From the NCBI GenBank assembly GCA_016271365.2, contig CM057456.1, forward strand, positions 1,398,255,001 through 1,398,319,000: DNA of 64,000 nucleotides. Reading direction: 5' to 3'. The notes below the pieces were generated by a model. That model searched no databases, was not told the DNA's origin, and saw nothing but the letters and a program-made list of their open reading frames with translations. Origin of the DNA: Neoceratodus forsteri. Its lineage: Eukaryota; Chordata; Ceratodontiformes; Ceratodontidae. Shown here piece after piece: positions 43,920 through 55,135 of the stretch. Position 1 is the stretch's first letter. The number at the start of each line of letters is the position of its first letter. Made by a program: the position numbers and the translations under genes.

Positions 43920-44880
43920 TCACAGTGCACTGGCAAAGTTTTTAAATTCTTAGTTCATGAGGTGACAAAATCCACTTTTGCGAGGTCAGTCTCAGTTCGC
44001 AAGCTACTAAAATTGCCATTCATGAGAAATCTTTGATTGCCAGCTTTTGCCCATCTGGTCAAGAAGTCATGATTAAGGATTTGGTCAGCTCGCGAAAGGG
44101 GATTGGCTCATGAAAGGAAGTTTTGACAGCTTGAAAAAGGGGATTTTGTCAGCTTGCAAAAAAGGAATAAAAAAAAATCCCCTTTCACAAGCTGTCAAAA
44201 TCCCCTTTTGTGAGTCAATCTCCTTTCGTGAGGAGTCGTAATCCCCTTTCGTGAGCCAATTCTTGTTCATGAGAGGGGCCATCTGGTTGGGAAATGACGA
44301 TCAAGAATTTTGTCACCTCATGAAAGGGAATTGACCCACAAAAGAGGATTTTGTCAGCTCACTAAAGAGGATTTTTGTCAACTTTCAAAAGGGGATTCAA
44401 AAAACCAATCCCCTTTCACAAGCTGACAAAATTCCCTTTTGCGAGCTGACAGAATCTCCTTTTGTGAGCCTATCTTTGTTCATGAGATAGGGCCATCTGG
44501 TCCCTAAGACACAATTAAGGATTTTGTTGCCTCACGAAAGGGGATTGGCTCGTGAAAGGGGATTTTGTCAGCCCGTGAAAGATGATTGGAAGCGAGTCAT
44601 GAACAAAGAATTTCAAAGTTTAAAATGGCCATTTTTGGCCAAAATGAAGGAAACCAAAGACATGAGTTTGTAGAGAGTGTCATCCTGAACAAAACCCATG
44701 CTTCATTTGCAAAAGAAGCCAGTCGTAGGGCAAGCTACAACATTTTGTTTGGGGGAAAAAATGAAAACTAGATGGTGGCTTGCAAAAGGGGAATTTTTTT
44801 TATCATGAATGGGGATTTTATAAATCCCCTTTTGTGCGGTGACAAAATCCTTGATCCCAAGCCCAATCCCCTTTCACAAA
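43920..44880. repeat. Degenerate inverted minisatellite in the PAL arm
   Basis: Runs of GAAAGGGGATTTTGTCAGCT and their complements AGCTGACAAAATCCCCTTT alternate. They form local hairpins, for example 44095-44215 and 44330-44470. Linking words are GTGAGCCAATC and ATCTGGT. The same idea, much less regular, occurs in the arm of copy II at 55700-56180. Confidence 0.75.
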
Positions 44881-45042
44881 ACATCCATATAAATCTTAGA
44901 CTGAACTGAGCAAATGAAATAACTTTGGAACAGATTAATATTTTTTTCACCAAACCAATGCTGGATCGTTCTTTGAGCAAACCTTCTTCTACCCTGAAAT
45001 TTTCAGACCAAAATACCAAACGGTGTGGCTGCAGTGCGATGG

Positions 45043-46250
45043 ACTTGGTTTGCTGGCCAAGGCACCAAGCTTCACCTGAGGTAGAAGACTTGGTTTGCTG
45101 GCCAAGGCACCTAGCTTCACCTGAGCTCTTTCCTTCTAAGACTGCTTGAAAGGCAGAGTAGAGAAACTTACCAGAGCAAGGGAGAAGGATTAAGACTTAG
45201 TTTGGCTAAGCAGATTTACTGTGTGGTGGTGTTTTTAATTTTTACTCACAGGGATTGGTACTGTTTGTTGCTAACATTTCATTGCTTTATTTTTTCTCTG
45301 ATTCAAATTGTTGTTGCTGGTATACCTTCTTCTGCATTATTACAAGGTGTGCCTACAGGTGTGTGCTAACAGATTACTGCTGTCATCTTCTGATTCAAAT
45401 TGTCTTTTGCAAGGTATATCTTCTGTTACTGCTTTATTTTTCTCTGGAGCAAAGTGTTTCTTACAGGGTATATCTTCTCTGAAATTACTGTATTACAGGT
45501 GGAGCTTACATTTTTGTGACTTTTGTTATCATTGGGCTAAGCAAAATTACTGTTTGACACTGTGTTTGATTTTATTCTTGTTTGTTGAAAAGGTTTGTTG
45601 TCTCAGAGGTGTTTCAGTCTCCTTCTCACATTGAAGGAGCTAATTGCTTTTCCTCCCACAGCTCTTCCAAAGGATTAGGTGTGTGTGGGGAGTGGAGCTG
45701 GCAAACTGTCAGTCATTTCCAACAGAAAGAAGGGTTAAAAGTCAGGTTAGTTGATATCTTGGAGGTAGAAGACTTGGTTTGCTGGCTACACCTAGCTTCA
45801 CCTGGAGCTCTTTCCTTCTAAGACTGCTTGAAAGGCAGAGTAGAGAAACTTACCAGAGCAAGGGAGAAGGATTAAGACTTAGTTTGGCTAAGCAGATTTA
45901 CTGTGTGGTGGTGTTTTCATTTTTTACTCACAGGGATTGCTACTGTTTGTTGCTAACATTTCATTGCTTTATTTTTTCTCTGATTCAAATTGTTGTTGCT
46001 GGTATACCTTCTTCTGCATTATTACAAGGTGTGCCTACAGGTGTGTGCTAACAGATTACTGCTGTAATCTTCTGATTCAAATTGTCTTTGCAAGGTATAT
46101 CTTCTGTTACTGCTTTATTTTCTCTGGAGCAAAGTGTTTCTTACAGGGTATATCTTCTCTGAAATTATTACAGGTGGTGCTTTACAGGTTTTACAGTTTT
46201 ATCTAACATTAGGATAAGCTTTCAGGGTTACTGCATTTGTTGTTGACTGA
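45043..46250 (+). promoter_or_regulatory. CR1-H leader made of tandem monomers
   Basis: A unit starting GACTTGGTTTGCTGGC..CTAGCTTCACCTG begins at ~45041 (with a short 45-bp pre-repeat) and again at ~45768. The following ~400 bases are nearly identical: GCAGAGTAGAGAAACTTACC, TTTGGCTAAGCAGATTTAC, TGATTCAAATTGTTGTTGC, AAGGTGTGCCTACAGG and ACAGGGTATATCTTCTCTG. The monomer is ~725 bp. Repeated leaders act as promoters in some LINEs; here the promoter role is inferred from position. Confidence 0.75.
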
Positions 46251-46563
46251 TTGTTGCTGCTCTTACCTCCTTGTTCTTTCGTCCATGGTTCTTCTTTTTA
46301 GGCAGGGGAAGGGCCCAGCCACCCACCCCCATCCCCAACCACCCCACGCTACACTCCTTTTATAGGGTACCACAGTTGTGACATTTCCTGTGGCAGAGCA
46401 GGAAGGGGCGGATCAGTGGGGCCTCCACAAGGTGATCTCATTTACAGGGCACTAGTAATTTAACTTGTTATAACAAGTTAAACAAAGCACAATTAAACCA
46501 TTACTTGCATTTTTTTCCTTCTAATTACTCTGACTAGGTTACAAACCCAGCAACTTATTTGGA

Positions 46564-47527
46564 ATGGATTTCATTAACTGCAGGTACTGTGGAACAATTT
46601 TCAGAAGGACAGTCTTACAGGATTTAGGACACTGTCCCACATGCTGGGCCTTTGGAGATCTTAGGTCTCAGCCCGGGCAGCATGGGCAGAGATTACACGC
46701 TCAAATTTCATATTGAAGAGGAAATACATTATAAGAACCACCCGCCATTTCCCCAGCATCCAACAGAAAAACCTCGACCGCAGAGGGTAGTTGTCCAGGA
46801 GGTTGGCAGGTGGTTAGGAGGAGCAAATCAGGTGCCCCATCACTTCTGCTCTCAACACATTACCTCCAAAACCATATAAACACTACAAACAGGTATCTGC
46901 CTCTATCTCTGAAATCAAATAAAGAGGCAGAAGACACTGCAGAGCAGGACACTGCGGTACAGGAGATAGCACTACAATACTCACCCAAATCAGGAACCAA
47001 AACTAAACAAGCACAAAGGAAATCCAAAAAACTTCTGATCATAGGAGACTCCATGATTTGGGGAGTTGATACCCATCTCCAGCCAGGGGTGATGGTCAGA
47101 TGTCTCCCAGGTACATCAGCATGGAGAGACACTGACCGCATTGCTAAAATAGTTTACAAAGCAGGAGAAAACATTGATGTCCTAGTACACATAGGGACTA
47201 ATGATCTCGCCAGCCGGTCAGTTGTGGAGACCAAGGAACACCTGACTAGGCTGGGTGACAAACTATCATCTATTTCATCTGGCATCTCCTTCTCTGAGAT
47301 CCTGCCAGTCTGGGAGAAGGGAGCAGATGGACGGAAGGTCAGAGAAGGGAGATAGGGGAGCTAAACATGTGGCTCAAGGACTGGTGCCAGGAGAAAAGGA
47401 CACAGATTTGTAGGGAACTGGCAACAGTTCTGGGAGTGAAAGTTCTTTAAATTTGATGGACTGCATCTGACTAAAGAGGGAGTCAGTGCATTGGGGCAGA
47501 AGTTTGACATCTTGCAGAATATTTAAA
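46564..47527 (+). pseudogene. CR1 ORF1: zinc finger and SGNH esterase (copy H)
   Basis: ATG 46564 opens MDFINCRYCGTIFRRTVLQD, part of a C-x2-C...H-C-x2-C finger (next Cys pair in CPTC). The frame stops at ~46713, then resumes in other frames through a low-complexity middle. From ~47030 it encodes an esterase with the SGNH blocks: KLLIIGDSMIWG (Ser, ~47045), PGTSAWRDTDRI (Gly region, ~47110), VHIGTNDLASRS (Asn, ~47195), EILPVWEKG, and KFDGLHLTKEG (Asp-His, ~47450). Esterase activity is known for CR1 ORF1 homologues and is thought to help in mobilisation. Frameshifts at ~46715 and ~47350 inactivate it. Confidence 0.88.
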
Positions 47528-47739
47528 CTAGCAAATGGGGAGAGGGTGCAGCACCCCATCCGCCGAATGGGAAGAACACCCTCCCCCTCAGCTAGTGGTC
47601 AAACAGGAATTCAGCGGTTTGCCGCTCATTTGCATCACCAGGTAAGAAAAAAGGTTTGTCTCCCACAATGATGCACAGGGTAATGCCAAACTTCACCCAA
47701 CAACCAACACACCAAAATCTGGCCAATGGAAAATCATGT

Positions 47740-48600
47740 ACACAAATGCTCACAGCTGGGAAATAAGATCCCAGACCTGCAGGCAATAATGTCAGAGGCT
47801 AAACTGGACATAGTAGCAATTAGTAGATGTGGTTCACCAGTAACCACACTTGGGAGACTTCAGTACCTGGCTATGTATTGTTCAGAAGAGACCGAGGTGC
47901 AAGGGGGGAGGAGGCCCTGTATGTTAATGAAAATATCAAAGCTACAGAAATTCAGAATACACATAAGGAGCCAGAAGAACTGTGGGTCACCCTGGAAACA
48001 GGAAATGGGACAGCCATAAGAACTGGAGTTGTCTACAGGCCCCCAGACCAGAGGGAGGACATAGACACATTACTGTTAGAAGATATACAAAACATGACAG
48101 CTAAAGGGGAGGTTCTGATAATGGGAGACTTCAACATGCCAGATACAGATTGGTCAATACCAGCAGGAACATCTGCCAGAACTAGACTCATAGTGGATTC
48201 CCTGCAGGGAGGGCCTCAAACAACTGGTACAGCAACCCACAAGAGACAGGGCTATCCTAGATCTAGTACTGACTAACAAAGAAGGGATCACAGATCTCCA
48301 GGTAGAAGGTCACCTGGGGCCAGTGACCATCACATGGTATGGTTCAATTTGGCTACTACATCTAAATCATCCCATTCCAAGGCAAAAATATGGGACTTCA
48401 GAGGAGATGACTTTGATAAGATGGCCAACAGAGTTAAGCTAGCCCTGGCAAAAAGTAACACAGGTGAGGAGGTACAGGCAAAGTGGGCAAGCATTAAGGA
48501 TACAATACTTGAAGCAACATCCCATTGTGCTAGACAGAAAAGGAAGTGCAAAAGAAGAAGGAAACCACTTTGGTTCTCAATACAGTAGCAGAAAAGGTCA
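47740..48600 (+). pseudogene. CR1 ORF2 endonuclease (copy H)
   Basis: The N-terminus NVHKCSQLGNKIPDLQAIMSEAKLDIVAI lies at ~47735-47820. The frame shifts to one with WETSVPGYVLFRRDRGARG, TGVVYRPPDQ, and GDFNMPDTDWSIPA (~48125). Another shift is followed by AILDLVLTNKEG-like sequence (~48250), HLGASDHHMVWF-like (~48310; SDH motif) and the linker PLWFSIQ (~48570). Catalytic residues survive in sequence, but at least three frameshifts separate them. Confidence 0.85.
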
Positions 48601-48899
48601 GAGCCAAAAGGCTGGCCTTCAGAAAATATAGGGAACACAGCGGATGAAGATAGGGAGGCATACCAAACTGCCCTAAGGGAAGCAGGTAAGGCAGTAAGGC
48701 AGGCAAAGTCCCAAACTGAGGAAACACTAGCACGAACAGTAAAGAAGGTGACAAGACTTTCTATAGATACATTAGTGAAAGGAGAAAGTCCAGAGGGGTA
48801 TTGCTAAGCTTAATGGAGAAAAGGGAGCATGTGAGGAGGAGGACCCTGTAAAGGCATCTATCCTAAATAGATACTTTTGCTCAGTATTTACTGAAGAGA

Positions 48900-50340
48900 A
48901 GGTAGGGCAGGGCCCACAGCTCAGCATCATGGACACAGGGGGGAGGGAGGTGAGCACCACTCCCTTCACAAAAGAAAGGGTCCTACAAGAGCTTGCTAAG
49001 CTCAGGGTGGATAAGGCAATGGGACCTGATGGCATACATCCCAGGGTACTTAAGGAGCTAAAGGAGGAACTAGCAGAGCCATTAGCAGAATTGTTTAGTG
49101 AGTCTCTGAGCACAGGAAAGGTCCCAGAAGACTGGAGAAGGGTTTGTGATCCCACTCCACAAGAGTGGTAGCAGGGAGGAGGCGGGAACTACAGACCGGT
49201 CAGTCTTACCTCAGTAGTGGGCAAGATTATGGAGGCACTCCTTAAGGAAAGGATAGTGCAACACCTGGAATCCATAGGGGCACAGGATCCAAGACAGCAT
49301 GGGTTTACAAAGGAAGGTCCTGTCAAACTAATCTCATAGATTTCTTTGACTAGGTAACCAGAGTGGTGGACCAAGGGGGAGCAGTTGATGTCGCCACCTT
49401 GACTTCAGCAAAGCTTTTGACACTGTTCCACATAGAAGATTGATAAATAAGCTAGGTAGGCTCGGGTGGGTCAGAAGTTGGTCAACTGGGTGGCAAACTG
49501 GTTGACTGGCAGAAAACAGAGAGTGGTGGTAAATGGTATACAGTCAGAAGAGATGCAAGTCACAAGTGGGTACCTCAGGGATCAGTCCTGGGGCCAGTCC
49601 TATTCAACATCTTCATTAGTGACCTCTGAGATGGACTAGAGGGTAAGGCTTGTCTGTTTGCAGATGACACCAAGATCTGCAACAGAGTAGATGATCCAGA
49701 TGGGGTGGGCAGAATGAGAAGAGATCTGGATAAACTAGCAGAATGGTCAGAAGAGTGGCAACTGGGATTTAATGCAAAGAAGTGCAAAATCATGCAATAG
49801 GAAGAGAAACCCTGAAGCCACCTATAGGCTGGGAGGGGAGTTGCTAGCAGTCACAAAGGAAGAAAGAGACTTGGGCATCATCATCACTGATGACCTAAAA
49901 TCATCCAAGCAGACCTCTAAAGCAGTAGGTAAGGCTAGGGGGTGTTAGGGTGTATTAGTAGGGGTATCACAAGTCATAGGAGGGAGGTAATAATCCCTCT
50001 GTACAAGACATTGGTTAGGCCCCATCTGGAGTACTGTGTGCAGTATTGGAGGCCACACCTTCACAAGGACATTAACCAAATTGAGGCAGTCCAGAGAAGG
50101 GCAACTAAAATGGTGCAGGGACTGCATCAGAAGACATATGAGGACAGATTAACGGAGCTCAATATGTATACCCTTGAGCAAAGGAGGGAGAGAGGTGATA
50201 TGATCGAGACATTTAAACACCTTAAGGGCATAAACAAGGTGAAAGAGTCTAACATGTTTAAATATAAGAAAAATAGCAGGACAAGAGGACACAGCATGAG
50301 ATTAGAGGGAGGCCGATTAAGGGGAATGTGAGGAAATCTT
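48900..50340 (+). pseudogene. CR1 ORF2 reverse transcriptase (copy H)
   Basis: The open piece at 48929-49171 carries KERVLQELAKLRVDKAMGPD and EDWRRV. Later frames give NYRPVSLTSVVGKIMEALLK (~49190), DPRQHGFTKGRSCQTNLIDF-like (~49285), DFSKAFDTVPHRRL (~49405), VPQGSVLGPVLFNIFISDL (~49570), catalytic LFADDTKICNRVDD (~49660) and LGFNAKKCKIM (~49765). The C-terminal frame 49942-50331 has MLGCISRGITSHRREVIIPL and RRATKMVQGLHQKTYEDRL. There are stops or shifts near 49145, 49370, 49500 and 49800. Confidence 0.88.
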
Positions 50341-50847
50341 TTCACAGAAAGGGTGGTAGATGCATGGAATGGCTTACCACAAGAAGTGGTGGCTATGAAT
50401 ACAGTGCAGGGCTTCAAACAGGCATGGGATAGGCATAAGGGAGCAATACAAATGACTATGAATAGATAGGTCACTGACAGAGAAAGGCAGATGGCACATT
50501 TATAAGGTAGAAAAAGAAATGGGCAGACTGGATGGGCCTTGCGGTCCTTATCTGCCGTCAACTTCTATGTTTCTATGTTTCTATGATGGGCAACAATAAG
50601 CAACAAAGTGCAAAAAAAAAGAGCAAAAAATGTGTTTTTGTTGCTTCGCTGCATGAAAACTGTAAGTCTACTGAAATGCAACTTGGCAGATCAAGAGATC
50701 TAGCATACGAGACTGTGCATTCCAACTTTCATGCAAATCTTCTGAATGGTTGCAAAATTATTAAGGTGCAAACATTGGGGTTTAACATTAAACTGCCTAC
50801 TCAACCCTAACTATACTGGCGTGACTGTGCCAGTGTAAGATATACTG

Positions 50848-50871
50848 TATATATATATATATATATATATG
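50848..50871. repeat. (TA)n microsatellite at the right end of PAL copy I
   Basis: ATACTG is followed by about a dozen TA units and GTATCTACAGTGG. Together with 40411-40493 it brackets copy I. Confidence 0.93.
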
Positions 50872-51035
50872 TATCTACAGTGGCACCCAGCAGGATGAAA
50901 AGCAGCACTGCAGAATTCTGCAATAGAGTTATTGCAGCAAACAATGCAATTTCAATGGGAGTTAATCCCTTTAGTCATGCAGTAAAGCTGTGACATTGCA
51001 TTTCATCCTAGTGGGCTTTACTGTATATCTTATTA
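50872..51035. repeat. Short inverted repeat between PAL copies I and II
   Basis: CAGTGGCACCCAGCAGGATGAAA at the left is inverted near the right side (GCATTTCATCCTAGTGGGC), with TGCAG/CTGCA pairs inside. The unit is ~150 bp, non-coding, and ends at the left terminus of copy II. Confidence 0.6.
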
Positions 51036-52329
51036 TAGCTGCACCGTAGTGCAGCTATAGTTAGGGTTGCCCAGCCATTTCTATGTTAAACCCCACATTT
51101 TGCACTAAAATAACATTACCACTATACAACGTAGTTGCCTGAAATTTTGCATATGTACTGGGGAGCCATAGATCTCTGTAACTGGCAAGTTGCTTTATGG
51201 TTGGTTGAGCAGTTGCAGAGCTACAGAGCACCAAAAAATGCACAAATATTTTTTTTGTGTGCATTTCTTAGCTCGTGGCTACAGCCCACACAATTTGTCC
51301 AACTGGTCTGACATATTCAGGGAAGATGCAGTCTGGGTCACTGATGTGCCTTTTGAAGATTTGGTGAAAAAATATAAATCGGTTCAAAAGTTATTCAAAT
51401 TTTAATTTTCCCATTATAGTCAATGGGAAAAAATATATGTGTCTCACGAAAGCTGCCACCATTACATTCTACTCTTGCAAATGGCCCTTTTATGGTCATG
51501 CTGCAGCCATCTTGCTTCAGTTAGTGGTTAAGAAAAACATCTGTAATTCAAATTCTGCTGCCCCTAGGTAAACATTGAGAGTTGTGTTTACCTAAATGGG
51601 GCACGAGGAACACAATGGTACTATCAGTTGTTTTCTAGGGCCCTAGAAATACCTTTTTTAAAATCAGGTCCCCCATAGTGTCAGAAATCATGACAGTTTA
51701 TTTGCGACACTGTCGCATCTGTACTGTCGCAATTTGTGACACTACTGCACCAAACAATGCCATTTCTTTGGTACACTACTGCATCTAAACGGGTAGGGCT
51801 TTTTGACTGAAATTTGCAGGGTGACAAGCCCTGGCCCCACAGATGTCTGTTTTTGTGGTTTGATGAAAACATGTAAAGCAGTTACAAAGTTACAGTGTTC
51901 CGAAGTTGAGAAATTTCCCATAGGATGACATTGTGGCGCCCATGACACCATTCGGCACCTGTATCTTGAAAATGATTTGAAATATGGATTTTTCACTATC
52001 TGCAGCCTAGTTGACACTTTAGGTGGACTAATCACATGTGGAGGTTAGGAAGTCATGATTATAACTGCAGCTGAATTTTTTTCATAGTTGTTATGGTTAC
52101 TGAGATATTGCCAAATATGCGTTACGAGGGTTCCTTCTGAGTACTATGGGGCTGCTGTATGACTCTGTACTTGTGTGTAAGTGGAAGTGCAGGGGCCAGA
52201 GGGCCCACCATCCCATGTATGCATACCATTATGCAAACACTGGGCAATGTGAGGGGCGCACAGGGCCCTGAGGGCCTGCGTTGCCACTAACTCAGAGCAG
52301 TTACCAGTTACATTACACTTTCTCAAAAG

Positions 52330-52705
52330 ATGGAAAATTCATTGCAAAAAACTTAATTAATGCATTAGTTAGGGTTGCTAGCACAGTGACAAAAGCATGG
52401 AAATGTGGTGTTAGGGTTACCCCGTACCACCTCTCCCCCCACCCTCCACACACCAACAGATGTCGAGGTGTGCCAAGGGGTCTTCAGGCCTAACTCTCAC
52501 CACATTCTCCTATACCGTAGCATGTCAGCTTGCTTACACATGGAATGGGGTGAGAGTTGAGCCTTATGACCCCATGGCATACTCTGACATCTATTGGTGT
52601 GTGGAGGGTGGGGCAGTGAGTTGGTAGGGGGGCAATCCTAACATCACATTTCCATGCTTTTGTCACTGTGCTATCTACCCTAACTAATGCACTAATGAGG
52701 TTTTT
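52330..52705. repeat. PAL palindrome in copy II (left)
   Basis: TGCATTAGTTAGGGTTGCTAGCACAGTGACAAAAGCATGGAAATGTGGTGTTAGGG pairs with the inverted CCTAACATCACATTTCCATGCTTTTGTCACTGTGCTATCTACCCTAACTAATGCA. The inner GGCCTAACTCTCACC..ATTC pairs with GAATGGGGTGAGAGTTGAGCC. Confidence 0.9.
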
Positions 52706-52733
52706 TGCAATGACTATATAGCTATATAGATAC

Positions 52734-52887
<154 letters not shown>

Positions 52888-54755
52888 TTTTATTTATTTA
52901 AACATTTGTTAACTGAGAAATACACACTGAGCCGAGGCTCGATTCCAGGTGCGACATGGGGTCAGTGGAGAGGAATACAACATTTCCAAGTACAATAAGC
53001 CCCGTTGCAGTGTGGTTGACAAAACACAACAGGTAAACATTAAGGCAGTACAAATTCAGTTACAAATGCAGTTACATAGCAGTCGTTAAGAGCACAATAC
53101 AACATACAGGGTATATTACAAGAGATAGTAGTTTGAAGCATCGAGGACATTTGTGAGATAAGTGCTTTGGGGGGCATCTTTCAGTGGGAGATCAGAATGA
53201 AGCATAAGCAGGTTGAATTGTGACAGAGATGGGGTGGGAGGAGATGAAGTTGTTGCTTGCAGGCAAAGTGGGAGGAGGAGCTTCTAGTGAGTGGGGAGAG
53301 ATTGTTCCATAAACTAGGGAGCCGATAGACAAAAGCAGCTTTGCAGGCTGAGGAAGCTGGTTGTGGCAGGGTGAAGTATCTTCCATTTCTGTGCCTCAGT
53401 TCATGGGGGGGTGAGAGTCCAGGGAGAGACAGTCCATAAGGTAGGAGGGAAGCATACTGAACCAAAATTTAGATATGAGAGAGAGGGAGTGTATGTGATG
53501 TTTTGTGACAGCGGAGAGTGGTCAAGGAGGGAGTAAATATCACAGTGGTGAGTTCAAAGGGGCGAGTTTGTTGTGAAATGACAGAAAGACTTTAGGAGCT
53601 TATCTAGACTGGATAGGGTGGTTACAGAGGCAGAGCTATAGACCATGATTGTGTAGTCAAAGATGGGGAGGATCATTTTAGATAGGATTTCCCATCTGGT
53701 TGGTAGTGGGAGAGAGTCTCTATGTCAGTACAGCATCCCAAGTTTGGGGTGTAGTTTTGAAATGGTGGCATCGATGTGCGTAGAGAAAGATAAATGTGGG
53801 TCCAGCCAAATAGCTAGGTATTTGTATTTTGTTACCCAGTCTAGAGGGGAGCCATCCAATTATGTGATGGGGGAGGGGGAGATGATCTGCTCAGTTTTTG
53901 CGCCGTGCTAAAAACCATGGAGACTGTTTTGGAGGTGTTTACTTTCAGTTGGTTTAGTCTGAACCATTGCTGGAAGTTGTTGAAGTCAGTTTGGAAGGTA
54001 GCTTGAGCTTCATGCATTGTTGGACCAGAGGTAAAGAGGCTAGTGTCATCCACATATATGTGTATGCAGGATTTGGAGCAGGAGGAGAGATTAGGGAAGG
54101 TCATTAATGAAGAGGGTGAAGAGGATGGGACCAAGGACTAAGCCCTGGGGGCTGCCTGCCAAGATAGGTGGGGGGAAGTGGCATCCGCAATTTTAACTGA
54201 TTGTTGCCTGTTAGAGAGGTAGGACTTAAACCACTGGAATGAGATGGGGCTAGCCCAGCTGCTTCTAGTTTCTGAAGGAGGAGGGGATGGGATACAGAGT
54301 CAAAGGCCTTAGCCAAGTCAACAAACACAGCGGCATTTAGGAGACCCTGGTCATAGGCTGTGTGGATGTGATTTGTGACCCACAGGAGGAGGAGGAAGAA
54401 GATGGTGGAATGCTGTTTTCTGAAGCCTGACTGGTGGGGAGAGAGGAGACTGTTGTTGGGGAAGTATTCCAATAGTCTGGTGTGAGCTAGGGATTCCTGA
54501 AGCTTGGCTAGAGCTGGGAGGAGGGAGATAGGCCTGTAGTTGCCAGGAAGGGAGAGGTCACCACCTTTGTTTTATTGAGATTATGCAGGCTGACTTCCAG
54601 GCATGTGGGACTGTTCCTGATGAAAAAGAGAGATTTAGTATGGGTGAGAGGTTTGGTGATAGCAGAAGCTGAGATCTGCAGGAGCTTTGGGTGGATCCCA
54701 TCAGGGCTGGATTCAATGGTATTAAGTGATCGGTTGGCTTTAAGGACTTCTTGCT
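52888..54755 (-). mobile_element. L2-like LINE, 5'-truncated, nested in PAL copy II
   Basis: The 3' end GTTTTATTTATTTAAAC (tail (TAAA)n on the minus strand) abuts the TA tract. The minus strand then encodes the C-terminal and catalytic parts of an L2-like RT up to ~54750, where TA sequence (CATATATATATACATATATG) resumes. It is a different subfamily from the L2-like element at 23-26.7 kb: motif YVDD rather than YADD. TA on both sides means the target was the microsatellite. Confidence 0.82.
53181..54750 (-). pseudogene. L2-like reverse transcriptase, C-terminal two thirds
   Basis: From 54750 on the minus strand: LNPALMGSTQSSCRSQLL-type fingers, DLAKAFDSVSHPLLLQKLEAAG motif A (in 54472-54104, preceded by SPHQSGFRKQHST), then frame 54134-53841 with HIYVDDTSLFTSGPT (catalytic) and FRLNQLKVNTSKTVSMVF. 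The end 53465-53181 has GRYFTLPQPASSACKAAFVYRLPSLWNNLSP, the L2-type tail with the 'LWN-LP' motif. Frameshifts separate the pieces. Confidence 0.83.
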
Positions 54756-54784
54756 CATATATATATACATATATGTATGTGGCA

Positions 54785-55135
54785 AAAAAATGTGTTTATT
54801 GCATCAGTTAGGGTTCAAGTGACAAAAGTCAGGAAATGAGACATTAGGATTGAGCACCTAACCCACCATCACAACTCCTCCACAGAATGACAAACGCCAA
54901 GGTGTACCATGGGTTCATGTGGCCCAACTGTCACCCCATTCCATGTGTAAGCAGGTTGACATGCTACAGTAAAAGAGAATGGGGTGAGAGTTAGGCTGCA
55001 TGACCCCATGGCACACCCTGGCATCTGTCAGTCTGTGGAGGGGGGGTGTGGGGAAGTTAAGTGCTCAACTCTAATGTCTCATTTCCTGTCTTTTGTCACT
55101 TTAACCCTAACTGATGCATTAAACAATTTTTTTTG
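54785..55135. repeat. PAL palindrome in copy II (right)
   Basis: GCATCAGTTAGGGTTCAAGTGACAAAAGTCAGGAAATGAGACATTAGG pairs with the inverted CTAATGTCTCATTTCCTGTCTTTTGTCACTTTAACCCTAACTGATGC. The centre has ATTCCATGTGTAAGCAGGTTGACATGCTACAGTA. Confidence 0.92.

Larger units (their letters stand above)
45043..50584 (+). mobile_element. CR1 LINE copy H, full length (5.54 kb) with TSD
   Basis: This CR1 has a repeated 5' leader (45043-46560), ORF1 (46564-47527), ORF2 (~47740-50330) and a 3' UTR. The 3' UTR carries TGGGCCTTGCGGTCCTTATCTGCC and the repeat TTCTATGTTTCTATGTTTCTATG. GATGG flanks both sides (45038-45042 and 50585-50589). The PAL arm resumes exactly there (GATGGGCAACAATAAG), matching the intact arm near 56380 (CCATGGGCAAAAAACGC). 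It is the most complete CR1 in the window, but ORF1 and ORF2 are frameshifted. Confidence 0.88.
40494..50835. mobile_element. PAL element copy I (giant nested inverted repeat, disrupted by CR1-H)
   Basis: The left terminus TAGCACAGTAGTGCCACTATAG (~40494) and right terminus CCCTAACTATACTGGCGTGA..GCCAGTGTAAG (~50800-50835) are inverted partners. Left-arm landmarks are TTTGCCACCATACAAC, GGTTCAAAAGTTATTC..CCCATTATAGTCAATGGGA (~40830-40875), CACAGATGTGCCTTTTTGTGG (~41300), CCCATAGACTAACATTACGGCG (~41393) and GAGATATAAGCATT. A full palindrome sits at 42630-42990, (TA)n at 43000-43033, a half palindrome at 43200-43390, then the right arm 43390-45042 and 50585-50835. The right arm is split by a CR1 with a GATGG duplication. 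No transposase or other protein is recognisable, so it is non-autonomous or of unknown mechanism. Confidence 0.6.
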
